A stretch of DNA of 8,899 nucleotides from Pontimonas sp. (lineage in GTDB: Bacteria > Actinomycetota > Actinomycetes > Actinomycetales > Microbacteriaceae), in contig JAFMKX010000032.1 in the NCBI GenBank assembly GCA_017852615.1, forward strand, positions 3,315 through 12,213. Direction: 5' to 3'. This document shows positions 1 through 6,786 of this stretch, in pieces. Both the position numbers and the translations under genes were made by a program. Under the pieces are notes generated by a model that saw only the letters and a program-made list of their open reading frames with translations, was not told where the DNA came from and ran no database searches. Position 1 is the first letter of the stretch. Every line of letters begins with the position of its first letter.

Positions 1-1019
1 GCGAGAGCCCTCACCGCGCTGGTGGCCGCTTGGGCCCCCACATTTCCACCAGTCCCGACGAGCAGGGGAATGAACAGAGCCAGGGCCGTTACTGCTTCCA
101 GAGATGATTCAAAAAGCTGAAGCACCGAGACGGTCAGCGTCGCGGCAACAATCAAAATCAGCAACCACACCACACGCAGCCCCGCAAGACGCAGTGGACT
201 TGCCGAGAGGTAGTGGCCAGAGGATGGCAGGGTGGCAGATTGTCGGGCAACATCCTCGGTGTCCGCCGCTTCAATGACTTCTAACGCGTCATCTACGGTG
301 AGAACTCCGAGAACCCGGTCTTCGGAATCCACGACCAAAAGGCCTAGTTTGTTGGTTTCTTGAACCAAGCGCGCGGCCCGCTCCGCGTCCTCCGTCACAG
401 CAATACTCGGCGCAGCCCGGTCCGCTAAATCCCCAGCGGTCAAAGCTTCATCGGCCATCACTACCTGACTCAGGTCCATGACCCCTAACATTTTCCGTGC
501 GGTGTCGACCACCGCGAGAATGTCAATGGTTTCGGCATCTTTGCCTTTGCGCTTAACCACAGTCAAAATTTCGGGAACAGGGGTGTTCTCTTGGACCGTG
601 ACGACCTCGGGGCTCATCACCCGACCAACAGAACCTTCAGGGAACCCCAACAGAGACGCTGTCATGGCGCGTTCTTTAGTGCTCAGGCCCTGCAATACAC
701 GGTGGACAAATGTGGCGGGAGCTTCACCTAACATCCGTGCACGATCATCGGGGTCCATTGACTCCAGCGTTTCCCTAAAAGCCTGATCGCGCATGCCCGT
801 GAGGAGCTCCTGTTGTTCCCTGGCGTCAAGTTCCTCAAAGACTTCGAGGGCTCGGTCACGACCGAGCAAGCGCCACACCAGGGCAGATTGGACAGCATCT
901 AAGCGGGTAAATTCTTCCGCAATATCGTGCGGGGCACGCTCTTCTAGCCACGCGGCAATTTCGGACACCTGACCTCGGGCTACAGCGTCCTTAAGCTCGA
1001 TATCCCCTAGCTCATCCAC
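1..1019 (-). CDS. mgtE: Magnesium transporter MgtE, 3' end beyond window
   Basis: Probable MgtE-family Mg2+ channel/transporter of the inner membrane. Translating the minus strand from the GTG at 1019 gives 339 residues before the window ends. Residues about 1-130 are the helical acidic MgtE N domain, about 135-255 hold two CBS domains (the first begins VGRVMSPEVVTV), about 256-278 fit the connecting helix, and membrane segments start near 280 (LRVVWLLILIVAATLTV) and 308. The MgtE signature GTGGNVGAQ is at 322-330. The remaining membrane helices, with the Mg2+-selecting Asp, lie outside the window. The GTG overlaps the TAG of the upstream gene by one base (TAGTG), and an AGGAAG lies about ten bases upstream, so translation is probably coupled. 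In the family, the N and CBS domains sense cytosolic Mg2+ and close the pore. The family call is secure; substrate is by homology. Confidence 0.93.
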   Translation of the reverse strand, partial: MDELGDIELKDAVARGQVSEIAAWLEERAPHDIAEEFTRLDAVQSALVWRLLGRDRALEVFEELDAREQQELLTGMRDQAFRETLESMDPDDRARMLGEAPATFVHRVLQGLSTKERAMTASLLGFPEGSVGRVMSPEVVTVQENTPVPEILTVVKRKGKDAETIDILAVVDTARKMLGVMDLSQVVMADEALTAGDLADRAAPSIAVTEDAERAARLVQETNKLGLLVVDSEDRVLGVLTVDDALEVIEAADTEDVARQSATLPSSGHYLSASPLRLAGLRVVWLLILIVAATLTVSVLQLFESSLEAVTALALFIPLLVGTGGNVGAQAATSAVRAL

Positions 1020-1480
1020 TAGCTTGCGCTTCCTGCTTGGCTAGCTTTCATGGCGGCGAGGGCCTGCTGGTGAGCTTCTGGTTCCACCACCACGCGGTAA
1101 GACTTGGCAATTATTTGTTGCATGGAGCGGTAACTGCGGCGGTTGGAACCAGCAAGCGTGAACAACACCATGCCCACCACCATGCCGATTCCCGCTCCAA
1201 TAATGCCTCCCGCCACAATCGGCGTAATGACATCGGTAGGACTAACAATGACAAAAACTAACCCCGCCAAGACACCTAACCAGGAGCCACTCATCGCAGA
1301 AGATAGGGCAGCTCGGCCATAACCAATCTTGCCTGTGACGCGCTCCACAAGATTGACGTCAGTGCCGACAATGGACAGTGAACGAAAAGGCACCCCGTCG
1401 GACACTAAGGAATTGATGAGTTTCTGAGCACTCGCATAAGCATCGAAAGTGGCCAGCGTCTCACCACGGGGAAGGGACAT
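1019..1480 (-). CDS. GSP17M-like (YflT-type) small membrane protein
   Basis: This 153-residue protein resembles actinobacterial 'general stress protein' relatives of the B. subtilis GSP17M/YflT domain. Residues 10-50 are the soluble domain (TFDAYASAQKLINSLVSDGV, then SIVGTDVNLVERVTG, the most conserved stretch). Residues about 64-80 and 84-110 are two membrane segments, the second rich in small residues (VAGGIIGAGIGMVVGM, glycine-zipper-like). A basic patch NRRSYRS and a short soluble tail follow. The ATG at 1480 is preferred because GGAAGGA lies seven bases upstream; the same frame is open further upstream to 1600, but that would overlap mrp on the other strand and adds no family-like sequence. 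The gene ends in a one-base overlap with mgtE, suggesting joint expression and perhaps an accessory or stress role for the transporter, which is inference. No biochemical function is established for the family. Confidence 0.85.
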   Translation of the reverse strand: MSLPRGETLATFDAYASAQKLINSLVSDGVPFRSLSIVGTDVNLVERVTGKIGYGRAALSSAMSGSWLGVLAGLVFVIVSPTDVITPIVAGGIIGAGIGMVVGMVLFTLAGSNRRSYRSMQQIIAKSYRVVVEPEAHQQALAAMKASQAGSAS

Positions 1481-1487
1481 GCTGATG

Positions 1488-1494
1488 TCCTTCC
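1488..1494 (-). promoter_or_regulatory. Shine-Dalgarno site of the GSP17M-like gene
   Basis: GGAAGGA on the minus strand, seven bases before the ATG at 1480. It decides the start over codons further upstream in the same open frame. Confidence 0.7.
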
Positions 1495-1587
1495 CGCGCC
1501 CGCGGAATCTGCTGGTCTGGCTCACCCCACCATTCTCACACTCCCCTGGCTTAGGGTTAGCACCATCGGTGATTCCAGGGAGTTTGC

Positions 1588-2688
1588 GTGTCATTAACAA
1601 ACGAGCAAGTTGAGGCAGCCCTTGCCACCGTCATTGACCCCGAGCTTCGCAAACCCATCACCGAATTAGGCATGGTCGACTCGATTGAGGTCTCAGAAAA
1701 AGTTCTGGGTGCACGCGTACTGCTCACCATTGTGGGCTGTCCTGCCGCCGCCGCGATAGAACGTGATGTCCGCGCAGCTCTGGAGAGTGTGGCCGGAACT
1801 CGCGCGGTAGAGCTCGAGATGAGCGTGATGAACGCCACCCAACGCGAAGATCTGATTTCGCGATTGCGGTCGGGAAAAACATCGACAAACCCCTTCACCG
1901 CTGAGTCTTTGACCCGGGTCATTGCGATTACCAGTGGTAAAGGCGGCGTCGGAAAGTCCACGGTGACCGCCAACCTGGCAGCGGCCACAGCCCAACGTGG
2001 TTTTCGGGTGGGAATTATTGACGCCGATGTCTTTGGGTTTTCCATCCCTGGCCTTCTCGGCCTAGAGGGGAGCACCCCCACCCGAATCGACGACCTGATG
2101 TTGCCCCCGGTTGCGTATGACCTCAAGGTTCTCTCCATCGGGATGTTTTTAGAAAAAGATCAGGCGGTGGCGTGGCGAGGACCATTACTCCATCGAACCC
2201 TGGAGCAGTTTTTGACCGAGGCTTACTTTGGCGATCTGGATTTCTTATTCCTTGATCTGCCTCCAGGGACCGGCGATATCGCAATATCGGTGGGACAGCT
2301 ACTCCCTCACGCAGAAATTGTGGTGGTGACCACACCCCAGCCCTCTGCCTCAGATGTCGCCTGGAGATCAGGAGACGTGGCCCGGCAAACGGGCCAAACG
2401 GTTCTCGGAGTCATCGAAAATATGTCAGCCACGACACTGCCCACTGGTGAGGTGTGGGATGTTTTTGGCTCCGGAGGCGGGGACGCTACGGCTCACCGCC
2501 TGGATGTTCCCCTACTCGGTGCGATTCCACTTTCTCGAGAACTTCGAGAAGCTAGTGATGCAGGGACACCGCTGGTGGTCTCGACACCCGATTCACCGGC
2601 TGCCCGTGCACTGGCGGACATTGCGTGGAAAATTACGACGAGTGGCACATCGCGCAAGGGTAAGCCCTTGCCCCTATCGACCCGCTGA
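1588..2688 (+). CDS. mrp: Mrp/ApbC-type P-loop ATPase, Fe-S cluster carrier
   Basis: A 366-residue cytosolic ATPase of the Mrp/NBP35 family, thought to carry and deliver Fe-S clusters. Residues about 6-85 are the MIP18/DUF59 domain with the conserved TIVGCP (Cys51). Residues about 108-350 are the SIMIBI ATPase: deviant Walker A GKGGVGKST at 117-125, switch-like DADVFG near 145-150, and FLDLPPGTGD at 221-230. After VIENMS (275-280), where many Mrp proteins have a CxxC pair for cluster binding, this one reads ATTLPTGEVWDVFGSGGG with no cysteine; other actinobacterial Mrp proteins look the same to my recollection. The GTG start at 1588 has AGGGAG five bases upstream, and a normal N terminus follows. 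It is divergent from the GSP17M-like gene (107-base gap) and convergent with the TSUP gene, with two bases between stops. A Fe-S role could serve sulfite reductase, but no such gene is in view. Confidence 0.93.
   Translation: MSLTNEQVEAALATVIDPELRKPITELGMVDSIEVSEKVLGARVLLTIVGCPAAAAIERDVRAALESVAGTRAVELEMSVMNATQREDLISRLRSGKTSTNPFTAESLTRVIAITSGKGGVGKSTVTANLAAATAQRGFRVGIIDADVFGFSIPGLLGLEGSTPTRIDDLMLPPVAYDLKVLSIGMFLEKDQAVAWRGPLLHRTLEQFLTEAYFGDLDFLFLDLPPGTGDIAISVGQLLPHAEIVVVTTPQPSASDVAWRSGDVARQTGQTVLGVIENMSATTLPTGEVWDVFGSGGGDATAHRLDVPLLGAIPLSRELREASDAGTPLVVSTPDSPAARALADIAWKITTSGTSRKGKPLPLSTR
2654..2671. other. Perfect 7-bp hairpin near the mrp 3' end
   Basis: GCAAGGG and CCCTTGC flank the loop TAAG within the last codons of mrp, about 20 bases before the convergent stop codons of mrp and the TSUP gene. 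No T-run follows on either strand, so it is not a classical intrinsic terminator. It could slow or end transcription from either side, or be chance: the codons encode a low-complexity tail. Confidence 0.35.
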
Positions 2689-2690
2689 GC

Positions 2691-3464
2691 CTAGCTCGCC
2701 ACCACCATGACTGCTGCACTCGCCAGTGCGATCGCGACGAGAGTCGTGAGCACCCGCCCCGAAATTCGCTGCGATAACGCACTACCCGCCAATACTCCGG
2801 GTAGGGAACCAAGCAGCAAACTGCCTAAGAGTGCAAAATCAACTAAACCCGCCCCGAGATATCCAAGTCCTGCAATGAGGGCAATCGGAACAGCGAGCAA
2901 CAGGTCTGTCCCCACAAGGGAATGAGGTTTTGCTCCCCGGCCCGTGAGCCTGGTCAACAATGCCATTCCCAGGGCCCCCGCTCCCACCGACGTCATCGAC
3001 ACCGCCAGACCAATTCCAGCACCTCCGCCCGTGGCGAGCCAGGAAGGGGCAGGTCTCTTCGAGACCTCGCCACCTGGCGAGCGATGAGAACGCAGGCGCA
3101 GAAACAAACTAAGGGAGGCTAGAGCAATGAGTACCCCCAAAGGGTATTTGAGCCAGGCAGTGGCAGAGTTACTACTCACCAGTCCAATGATCAACCCCGC
3201 ACCAACCACTGCGCCAGCGATCCCGCCCACCCAAAGGCGTCGTAAAAGGTCCCACTGAATAGCGCCGGCTCTCATATGAGTCGCACCGCCCACCAACTTC
3301 GTAATAGTGGCGTAGAGCAAATCTGTAGCAATCGCCACCGGTGCACTAATTCCAAACCCGACGATCAGCAGTGGCGTCATCAAAGCTCCAGCTCCCACAC
3401 CGGTAAGGCCTACCAAAAATCCGATAAGAGCGGCGCTGCCCGTAATGAGAAGATCAAAATCCAC
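2691..3464 (-). CDS. TSUP-family (TauE/SafE) permease, candidate sulfate importer
   Basis: This 257-residue integral membrane protein belongs to the sulfite exporter TauE/SafE (TSUP) family. It shows the family's two-fold internal repeat: TGVGAGALMTP at 21-31 and TSVGAGALG at 158-166, followed by ATDLLYA (46-52) and GTDLLLA (185-191). Each half begins with the Gly-rich motif and carries further hydrophobic segments; a hydrophilic loop (about 123-140) separates the halves. The GTG at 3464 is preferred over an in-frame TTG at 3482 because a promoter-like pair (TTGACC, 17 bases, CATAGT) puts transcription start at the GTG, and the TTG has no ribosome site. TSUP proteins move sulfite, sulfoacetate, sulfate or other anions. 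C. glutamicum CysZ, a proposed sulfate importer of the cys cluster, belongs here. Divergence from cysD-cysNC favours sulfate import by context, but export of sulfite is not excluded. Confidence 0.88.
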   Translation of the reverse strand: MDFDLLITGSAALIGFLVGLTGVGAGALMTPLLIVGFGISAPVAIATDLLYATITKLVGGATHMRAGAIQWDLLRRLWVGGIAGAVVGAGLIIGLVSSNSATAWLKYPLGVLIALASLSLFLRLRSHRSPGGEVSKRPAPSWLATGGGAGIGLAVSMTSVGAGALGMALLTRLTGRGAKPHSLVGTDLLLAVPIALIAGLGYLGAGLVDFALLGSLLLGSLPGVLAGSALSQRISGRVLTTLVAIALASAAVMVVAS

Positions 3465-3470
3465 ACGCTC

Positions 3471-3499
3471 ACTATGGCGCAAAATACATTTATGGTCAA
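3471..3499 (-). promoter_or_regulatory. Probable leaderless promoter of the TSUP gene
   Basis: On the minus strand TTGACC (3499-3494) is followed after 17 bases by CATAGT (3476-3471), and six bases later comes the GTG start codon at 3464. This is good sigma-70-type -35 and fair -10 spacing, with the start site at the first base of the start codon and no Shine-Dalgarno site. Leaderless mRNAs are common in actinobacteria. Confidence 0.55.
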
Positions 3500-3536
3500 T
3501 AGTTGGTAATTTTTATATCGGTTTTGGGCATAGCTC

Positions 3537-3547
3537 TGGTATATTTT
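3537..3547 (+). promoter_or_regulatory. Extended -10 promoter of the cysD-cysNC operon
   Basis: TGGTATATT (TGn plus a -10 hexamer at 3540-3545, or TATTTT at 3542-3547) lies six to eight bases before the ATG at 3554, with only a T-rich stretch between and no Shine-Dalgarno site. No good -35 is seen at the right distance. It implies a leaderless or nearly leaderless mRNA and argues against the upstream TTG at 3503, which would place the promoter inside the gene. Confidence 0.5.
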
Positions 3548-3553
3548 CTTTTT

Positions 3554-4096
3554 ATGCCAGCATCCTCATTGCTCGACACCGCCCTGGACGGCACGGTGTG
3601 GAGTGCCAAGAGTTTAGGTGAAGCACTACCGTCCGGCGAGAATCCTCCATCCAAACGAAGCGTATTACGTGCCCTCTCGGAGTTTTTTGGCGACGAAGTC
3701 GTGCACTCGATTGGCGACGTGGTGAACCCAGAGAATCTCCCCATCAATCACCTCATTGTTGAGCCGCTGCGGGAATGGGCACAATCAAAGCGTCGCCCCG
3801 TGGAAATCCTGCAACTGATGGAACGCCGAGGCAAAACCCTGGTTATCTTGTCCAACTTGGCCGGTCGAGTGCTGTGGGTGGCCTGTGAAACCTCCTCTGA
3901 CGAATCGGTGCTCGAAGCGATAACACAGCTACTCGACGCTCGCGGAGGAGACATTGCAGTACTCCCGCACGGAAAAGCCAGAGGCTACCTTGACAAGCTA
4001 GACCTTGCTGCGAGAGTACTTAACCTCAGCAGTCTGTTGCCCCCGTCGCCCTTTGTCCCCACAATGGGGTCGGCGAACACCCCCGTAGCCCAGAGA
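3554..4096 (+). other. Novel N-terminal region fused to CysD
   Basis: The part of the cysD gene coding residues 1-181, before the CysD homology. It is open throughout, in frame, and its codon choice looks like its neighbours by eye. Landmarks: a charged N-terminal helix region 33-45 (SKRSVLRALSEFF), PENLPINHLIVEPLREWAQ (59-77), KRRPVEILQLMERRGKTLVI (79-98), WVACETSSDESVL (108-120), GGDIAVLPHGKARGYLDKLD (131-150). There is no PP-loop, Walker motif, zinc ligand set or membrane segment in it. A regulatory or subunit-binding role is only a guess. Confidence 0.75.
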
Positions 4097-4987
4097 AGCC
4101 ATTTAGATCAGCTAGAGCGCGAAAGCATCGAGATCATTCGAGAGGCGTTCGCGGCGTCTTCTCACCCAGCGATGCTGTTTTCTATGGGCAAAGACAGCAT
4201 GGTGATGCTGAGCTTGGCCCTGAAGGCCTTCGCGCCAGAACCCCTGCCCTTCCCTCTGGTTGTTATTGACACTCAGTGGAAATTCCAGGACATGTATCGC
4301 TTTCGGGAATATCTGCAATCGCGCGACGACATGTCGGTCATTGTCTATGTCAACCCCGAAGCGATTGAGCGCGGGATGAACCCTTTTGAATTTGGTTCAG
4401 CGGTGCACACCGATGTGACAAAGACCCAAGCACTGCGCAAAGTTCTCGATGAGCATGATTTTGATTTTGTCTTTGGTGGGGCCCGTAGAGACGAAGAAAA
4501 ATCTCGTGCCAAGGAGCGAATCTTCTCGATTCGAAGCGCCGCTCATGGCTGGGACCCGAAAAACCAGAGACCGGAGCTCTGGAACCTCTACAACACGACC
4601 CTTGTTGAAGGCCAAAAGATGAGGGTATTCCCGCTGTCTAATTGGACCGAAATAGATATCTGGCGATATGTGGAGCAAGAAAATATCGATTTAGTGCCAC
4701 TGTATTTGTCTCAGCTACGCCCCTACGTTGTCCGTAACGGTTCGCTCATCATGGTTGACGACGCTCGATTCCCCCTCGAACCAGAGGAAAAAATCCATTT
4801 TGACTTTCTTCGATTCAGAACGCTGGGGTGTTATCCCCTTACTGGTGGGGCGCTCTCCGAGGCAGTATCCGTAGGGGACATCATTTCTGAACTGGAAAAC
4901 TCGCGGGTATCGGAGCGCAGCTCCCGAGTAATTGATTTCGACGCCGGAGCAAGCATGGAGCAAAAGAAAAAGGATGGATATTTCTAA
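3554..4987 (+). CDS. cysD: Sulfate adenylyltransferase subunit CysD with an unrecognised N-terminal domain
   Basis: A 477-residue protein whose C-terminal part is the small, catalytic subunit of ATP sulfurylase (ATP + sulfate to APS + PPi), working with CysN. Residues about 183-477 match CysD over its usual ~300 residues: LDQLERESIEIIREAF, PP-loop FSMGKDS (209-215), PFPLVVIDTQWKF, GGARRDEEKSRAKER (308-322), WDPKNQRPELW, VFPLSNWTEIDIW, RFRTLGCYPLTG (421-431) and the final KKKDGYF. Residues 1 to about 165 are extra. I do not recognise them; they look folded (alternating helices and strands such as KTLVILSN, RVLWVACET, DESVLEAITQLLDA, DIAVLPHG) and are joined by a Pro-rich linker (161-182). The ATG at 3554 is chosen because a promoter lies just upstream; an in-frame TTG at 3503 would add 17 hydrophobic residues encoded by AT-rich promoter DNA. 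The TAA overlaps the ATG of cysNC by one base, so the subunits are translationally coupled. Confidence 0.92.
   Translation: MPASSLLDTALDGTVWSAKSLGEALPSGENPPSKRSVLRALSEFFGDEVVHSIGDVVNPENLPINHLIVEPLREWAQSKRRPVEILQLMERRGKTLVILSNLAGRVLWVACETSSDESVLEAITQLLDARGGDIAVLPHGKARGYLDKLDLAARVLNLSSLLPPSPFVPTMGSANTPVAQRSHLDQLERESIEIIREAFAASSHPAMLFSMGKDSMVMLSLALKAFAPEPLPFPLVVIDTQWKFQDMYRFREYLQSRDDMSVIVYVNPEAIERGMNPFEFGSAVHTDVTKTQALRKVLDEHDFDFVFGGARRDEEKSRAKERIFSIRSAAHGWDPKNQRPELWNLYNTTLVEGQKMRVFPLSNWTEIDIWRYVEQENIDLVPLYLSQLRPYVVRNGSLIMVDDARFPLEPEEKIHFDFLRFRTLGCYPLTGGALSEAVSVGDIISELENSRVSERSSRVIDFDAGASMEQKKKDGYF
4970..4978 (+). promoter_or_regulatory. Ribosome binding site of cysNC inside the cysD end
   Basis: AAGGATGGA lies 8-12 bases before the cysNC ATG at 4987, within the last codons of cysD, and supports coupled translation across the TAATG overlap. 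Confidence 0.55.
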
Positions 4988-6786
4988 TGCCTCAAGATGT
5001 TTTTCGCATAACTACTGCCGGCAGTGTCGATGATGGCAAAAGCACGCTGATCGCGCGTTTGTTATTGGACACCCACTCCATTCCCGAGGATCAACTTGAT
5101 GCGACATTGGGAGCTAACGCGGATCCCAGCAAAATCGCAGACCTCCTCGATGGGTTAGAAAGCGAAAAAGAGCAGGGGATCACGATTGATGTTGCCCACC
5201 GTTATTTTGACTCGGACACCAGGAGATACCACTTATCTGATTCACCCGGCCATGAGCAATACACGAGAAATATGGCCACAGCCAGCGCTGCCGCTGATGC
5301 TGTAGTACTCGTGATTGATTCTTCAGCGGGAATCAAACCTCAAACTATTCGACACCTCGACATTGCCCACCGACTAGGCATTAAGCAATTTCTTGTCGTG
5401 GCGAACAAAATTGACTTAGTGGGATATTCCCGAAAAACCTTTGAAGCGCTGCGCGAAGACGTGACGGCCCTTTTCGAACCCTATGACAAAGCTTCCTGGG
5501 ACCTCATTCCAGCCAGCGGAACACTCGGCGATGGGGTAGTGCGAGCAGGCCGAAACATGCGCTGGTATCAAGGCCCCACGCTGTTGCAGGCACTGGATGC
5601 GCTACAACCGGTGGTCACGGAAGACGCCGCCACGACCCTGTCCCTCCAGCTCGTGCAACGACAGGGACCAAGGAAGCGACGCTATTTTGCTTCCGTGCTC
5701 AGCGGGAGCGTTTCCGAGGGAGATTCCCTCACGGTCATTCCTGGGAATACCCAAGCGACTGTCACTCATCTCCACAGCCAAGGAAGGCCAAGCGGCCAAG
5801 CACTCGTTGGTGAACAAGTGTCGTTTGAGGTATCCGAAGACCGAGATATCGAACGCGGATCACTACTGAGTACCGGTTCGAACATCACAATCTCGCATGA
5901 ATGGAATGCGAACCTCATCTGGTTGGAGTCCCAATCGGGTATCACCGGACGACCATATCTGTTGCGCTGCGCAAACCAACAAACACGGGTCACTATCACC
6001 AAAGCTCATCTCGAGGATGCGTCCCACAACAAAATGGGCGAAACGCCTTCACTGGAAACCAACAATTCCTACCAGGCAACACTGTCTACCCAAAGTGACA
6101 TCGCGATGGCACCCTTTGAGATGTTTCCAGCCCTGGGCAGGTTCGTCCTGATCAACCCCGAGACCGGCCAAACTGCCGCCGTGGGTACCGTCAATTACTC
6201 ACTTCGTCGATCCGAGAATATTCACCCCCACAGCTTCGCTGTGAGTCGTGGCGATCGAGAAGGTTTGATGGGAGGCAAAGGCCAAGTTCTGTGGTTTACA
6301 GGACTCTCCGGTTCTGGAAAATCGACCATTGCCGATCAGTTATCCCAGCGTTTGCAAGAACTTGGTCGCATGCACACCATCCTCGATGGAGATTCACTAA
6401 GAACAGGCCTGACCAGGGATTTGGGTTTCACCGAAGCAGACCGGGTGGAGAACATCCGACGCACCGCCGAAGTGGCCAAACTCATGGCCGAGGCAGGACT
6501 AGTGGTGTTGGTGTGCCTGATTTCCCCGTATCGGCAAGACCGGAATAACGCCCGGGACATCATCGGCGCAGACCGCTTTAGCGAAATTCATGTCGCCACA
6601 GATCTAGCAGTCTGTGAAGACCGAGACCCGAAAGGCCTCTACGCAAAGGCGAGGTCTGGAGCTATTCCCAACTTCACGGGGATCAATGCCCCCTACGAGG
6701 AACCCTTAGAGCCAGCATTGGTGCTCGATGGTGCGGGATCCCTAGAGGACTCGGTATCCCAAGGCCTAAGCCTGATTACTAACTAA
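4987..6786 (+). CDS. cysNC: CysNC: ATP sulfurylase GTPase subunit fused to APS kinase
   Basis: A 599-residue bifunctional enzyme. Residues 1 to about 410 are CysN, the translation-factor-like GTPase that drives APS formation by CysD: P-loop GSVDDGKST (12-20), EKEQGITIDVAHRYF (60-74), DSPGHEQYTRNM (85-96), NKID (140-143) and PASG (175-178), then beta-barrel domains (about 210-410). Residues about 430-599 are CysC, APS kinase (APS + ATP to PAPS + ADP): Walker A GLSGSGKST (439-447), DGDSLRTGLTRDLGF (467-481), ENIRRTAEVAKLMAEAGL (488-505), LISPYRQDR with the conserved Ser (511-519), and DPKGLYAKARSGAIPNFTG (547-565) for APS. All key motifs are present, so both halves should be active. The length is close to mycobacterial CysNC. 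It follows cysD with a one-base overlap, and its TAA overlaps the TAG of the convergent tatB. Confidence 0.95.
   Translation: MPQDVFRITTAGSVDDGKSTLIARLLLDTHSIPEDQLDATLGANADPSKIADLLDGLESEKEQGITIDVAHRYFDSDTRRYHLSDSPGHEQYTRNMATASAAADAVVLVIDSSAGIKPQTIRHLDIAHRLGIKQFLVVANKIDLVGYSRKTFEALREDVTALFEPYDKASWDLIPASGTLGDGVVRAGRNMRWYQGPTLLQALDALQPVVTEDAATTLSLQLVQRQGPRKRRYFASVLSGSVSEGDSLTVIPGNTQATVTHLHSQGRPSGQALVGEQVSFEVSEDRDIERGSLLSTGSNITISHEWNANLIWLESQSGITGRPYLLRCANQQTRVTITKAHLEDASHNKMGETPSLETNNSYQATLSTQSDIAMAPFEMFPALGRFVLINPETGQTAAVGTVNYSLRRSENIHPHSFAVSRGDREGLMGGKGQVLWFTGLSGSGKSTIADQLSQRLQELGRMHTILDGDSLRTGLTRDLGFTEADRVENIRRTAEVAKLMAEAGLVVLVCLISPYRQDRNNARDIIGADRFSEIHVATDLAVCEDRDPKGLYAKARSGAIPNFTGINAPYEEPLEPALVLDGAGSLEDSVSQGLSLITN

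Noticed and set aside
478..786. Open frame on the plus strand opposite mgtE
   Set aside because: The minus strand encodes MgtE N and CBS domains without interruption here; the plus-strand frame shows no protein-like pattern.
1557..2138. Long open frame antisense to mrp
   Set aside because: Its translation is Arg/Ser/Pro-rich without family features and mirrors a clear mrp gene on the other strand.
2654..2671. Intrinsic terminator between mrp and the TSUP gene
   Set aside because: The stem is perfect, but it lies inside the mrp coding sequence and no T-run follows on either strand, so it is listed only as a hairpin.
3503..3553. TTG start for cysD adding a hydrophobic, signal-like N terminus
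   Set aside because: The 17 added residues are encoded by AT-rich DNA that contains the promoter element TGGTATATT, the TTG has no ribosome site, and CysD is cytosolic.
4064..4987. Separate, normal-length CysD starting at the internal ATG
   Set aside because: There is no stop codon between the N-terminal region and the CysD part, and the sequence before this ATG is C-rich with no Shine-Dalgarno site, so a single fused protein is the simpler reading.
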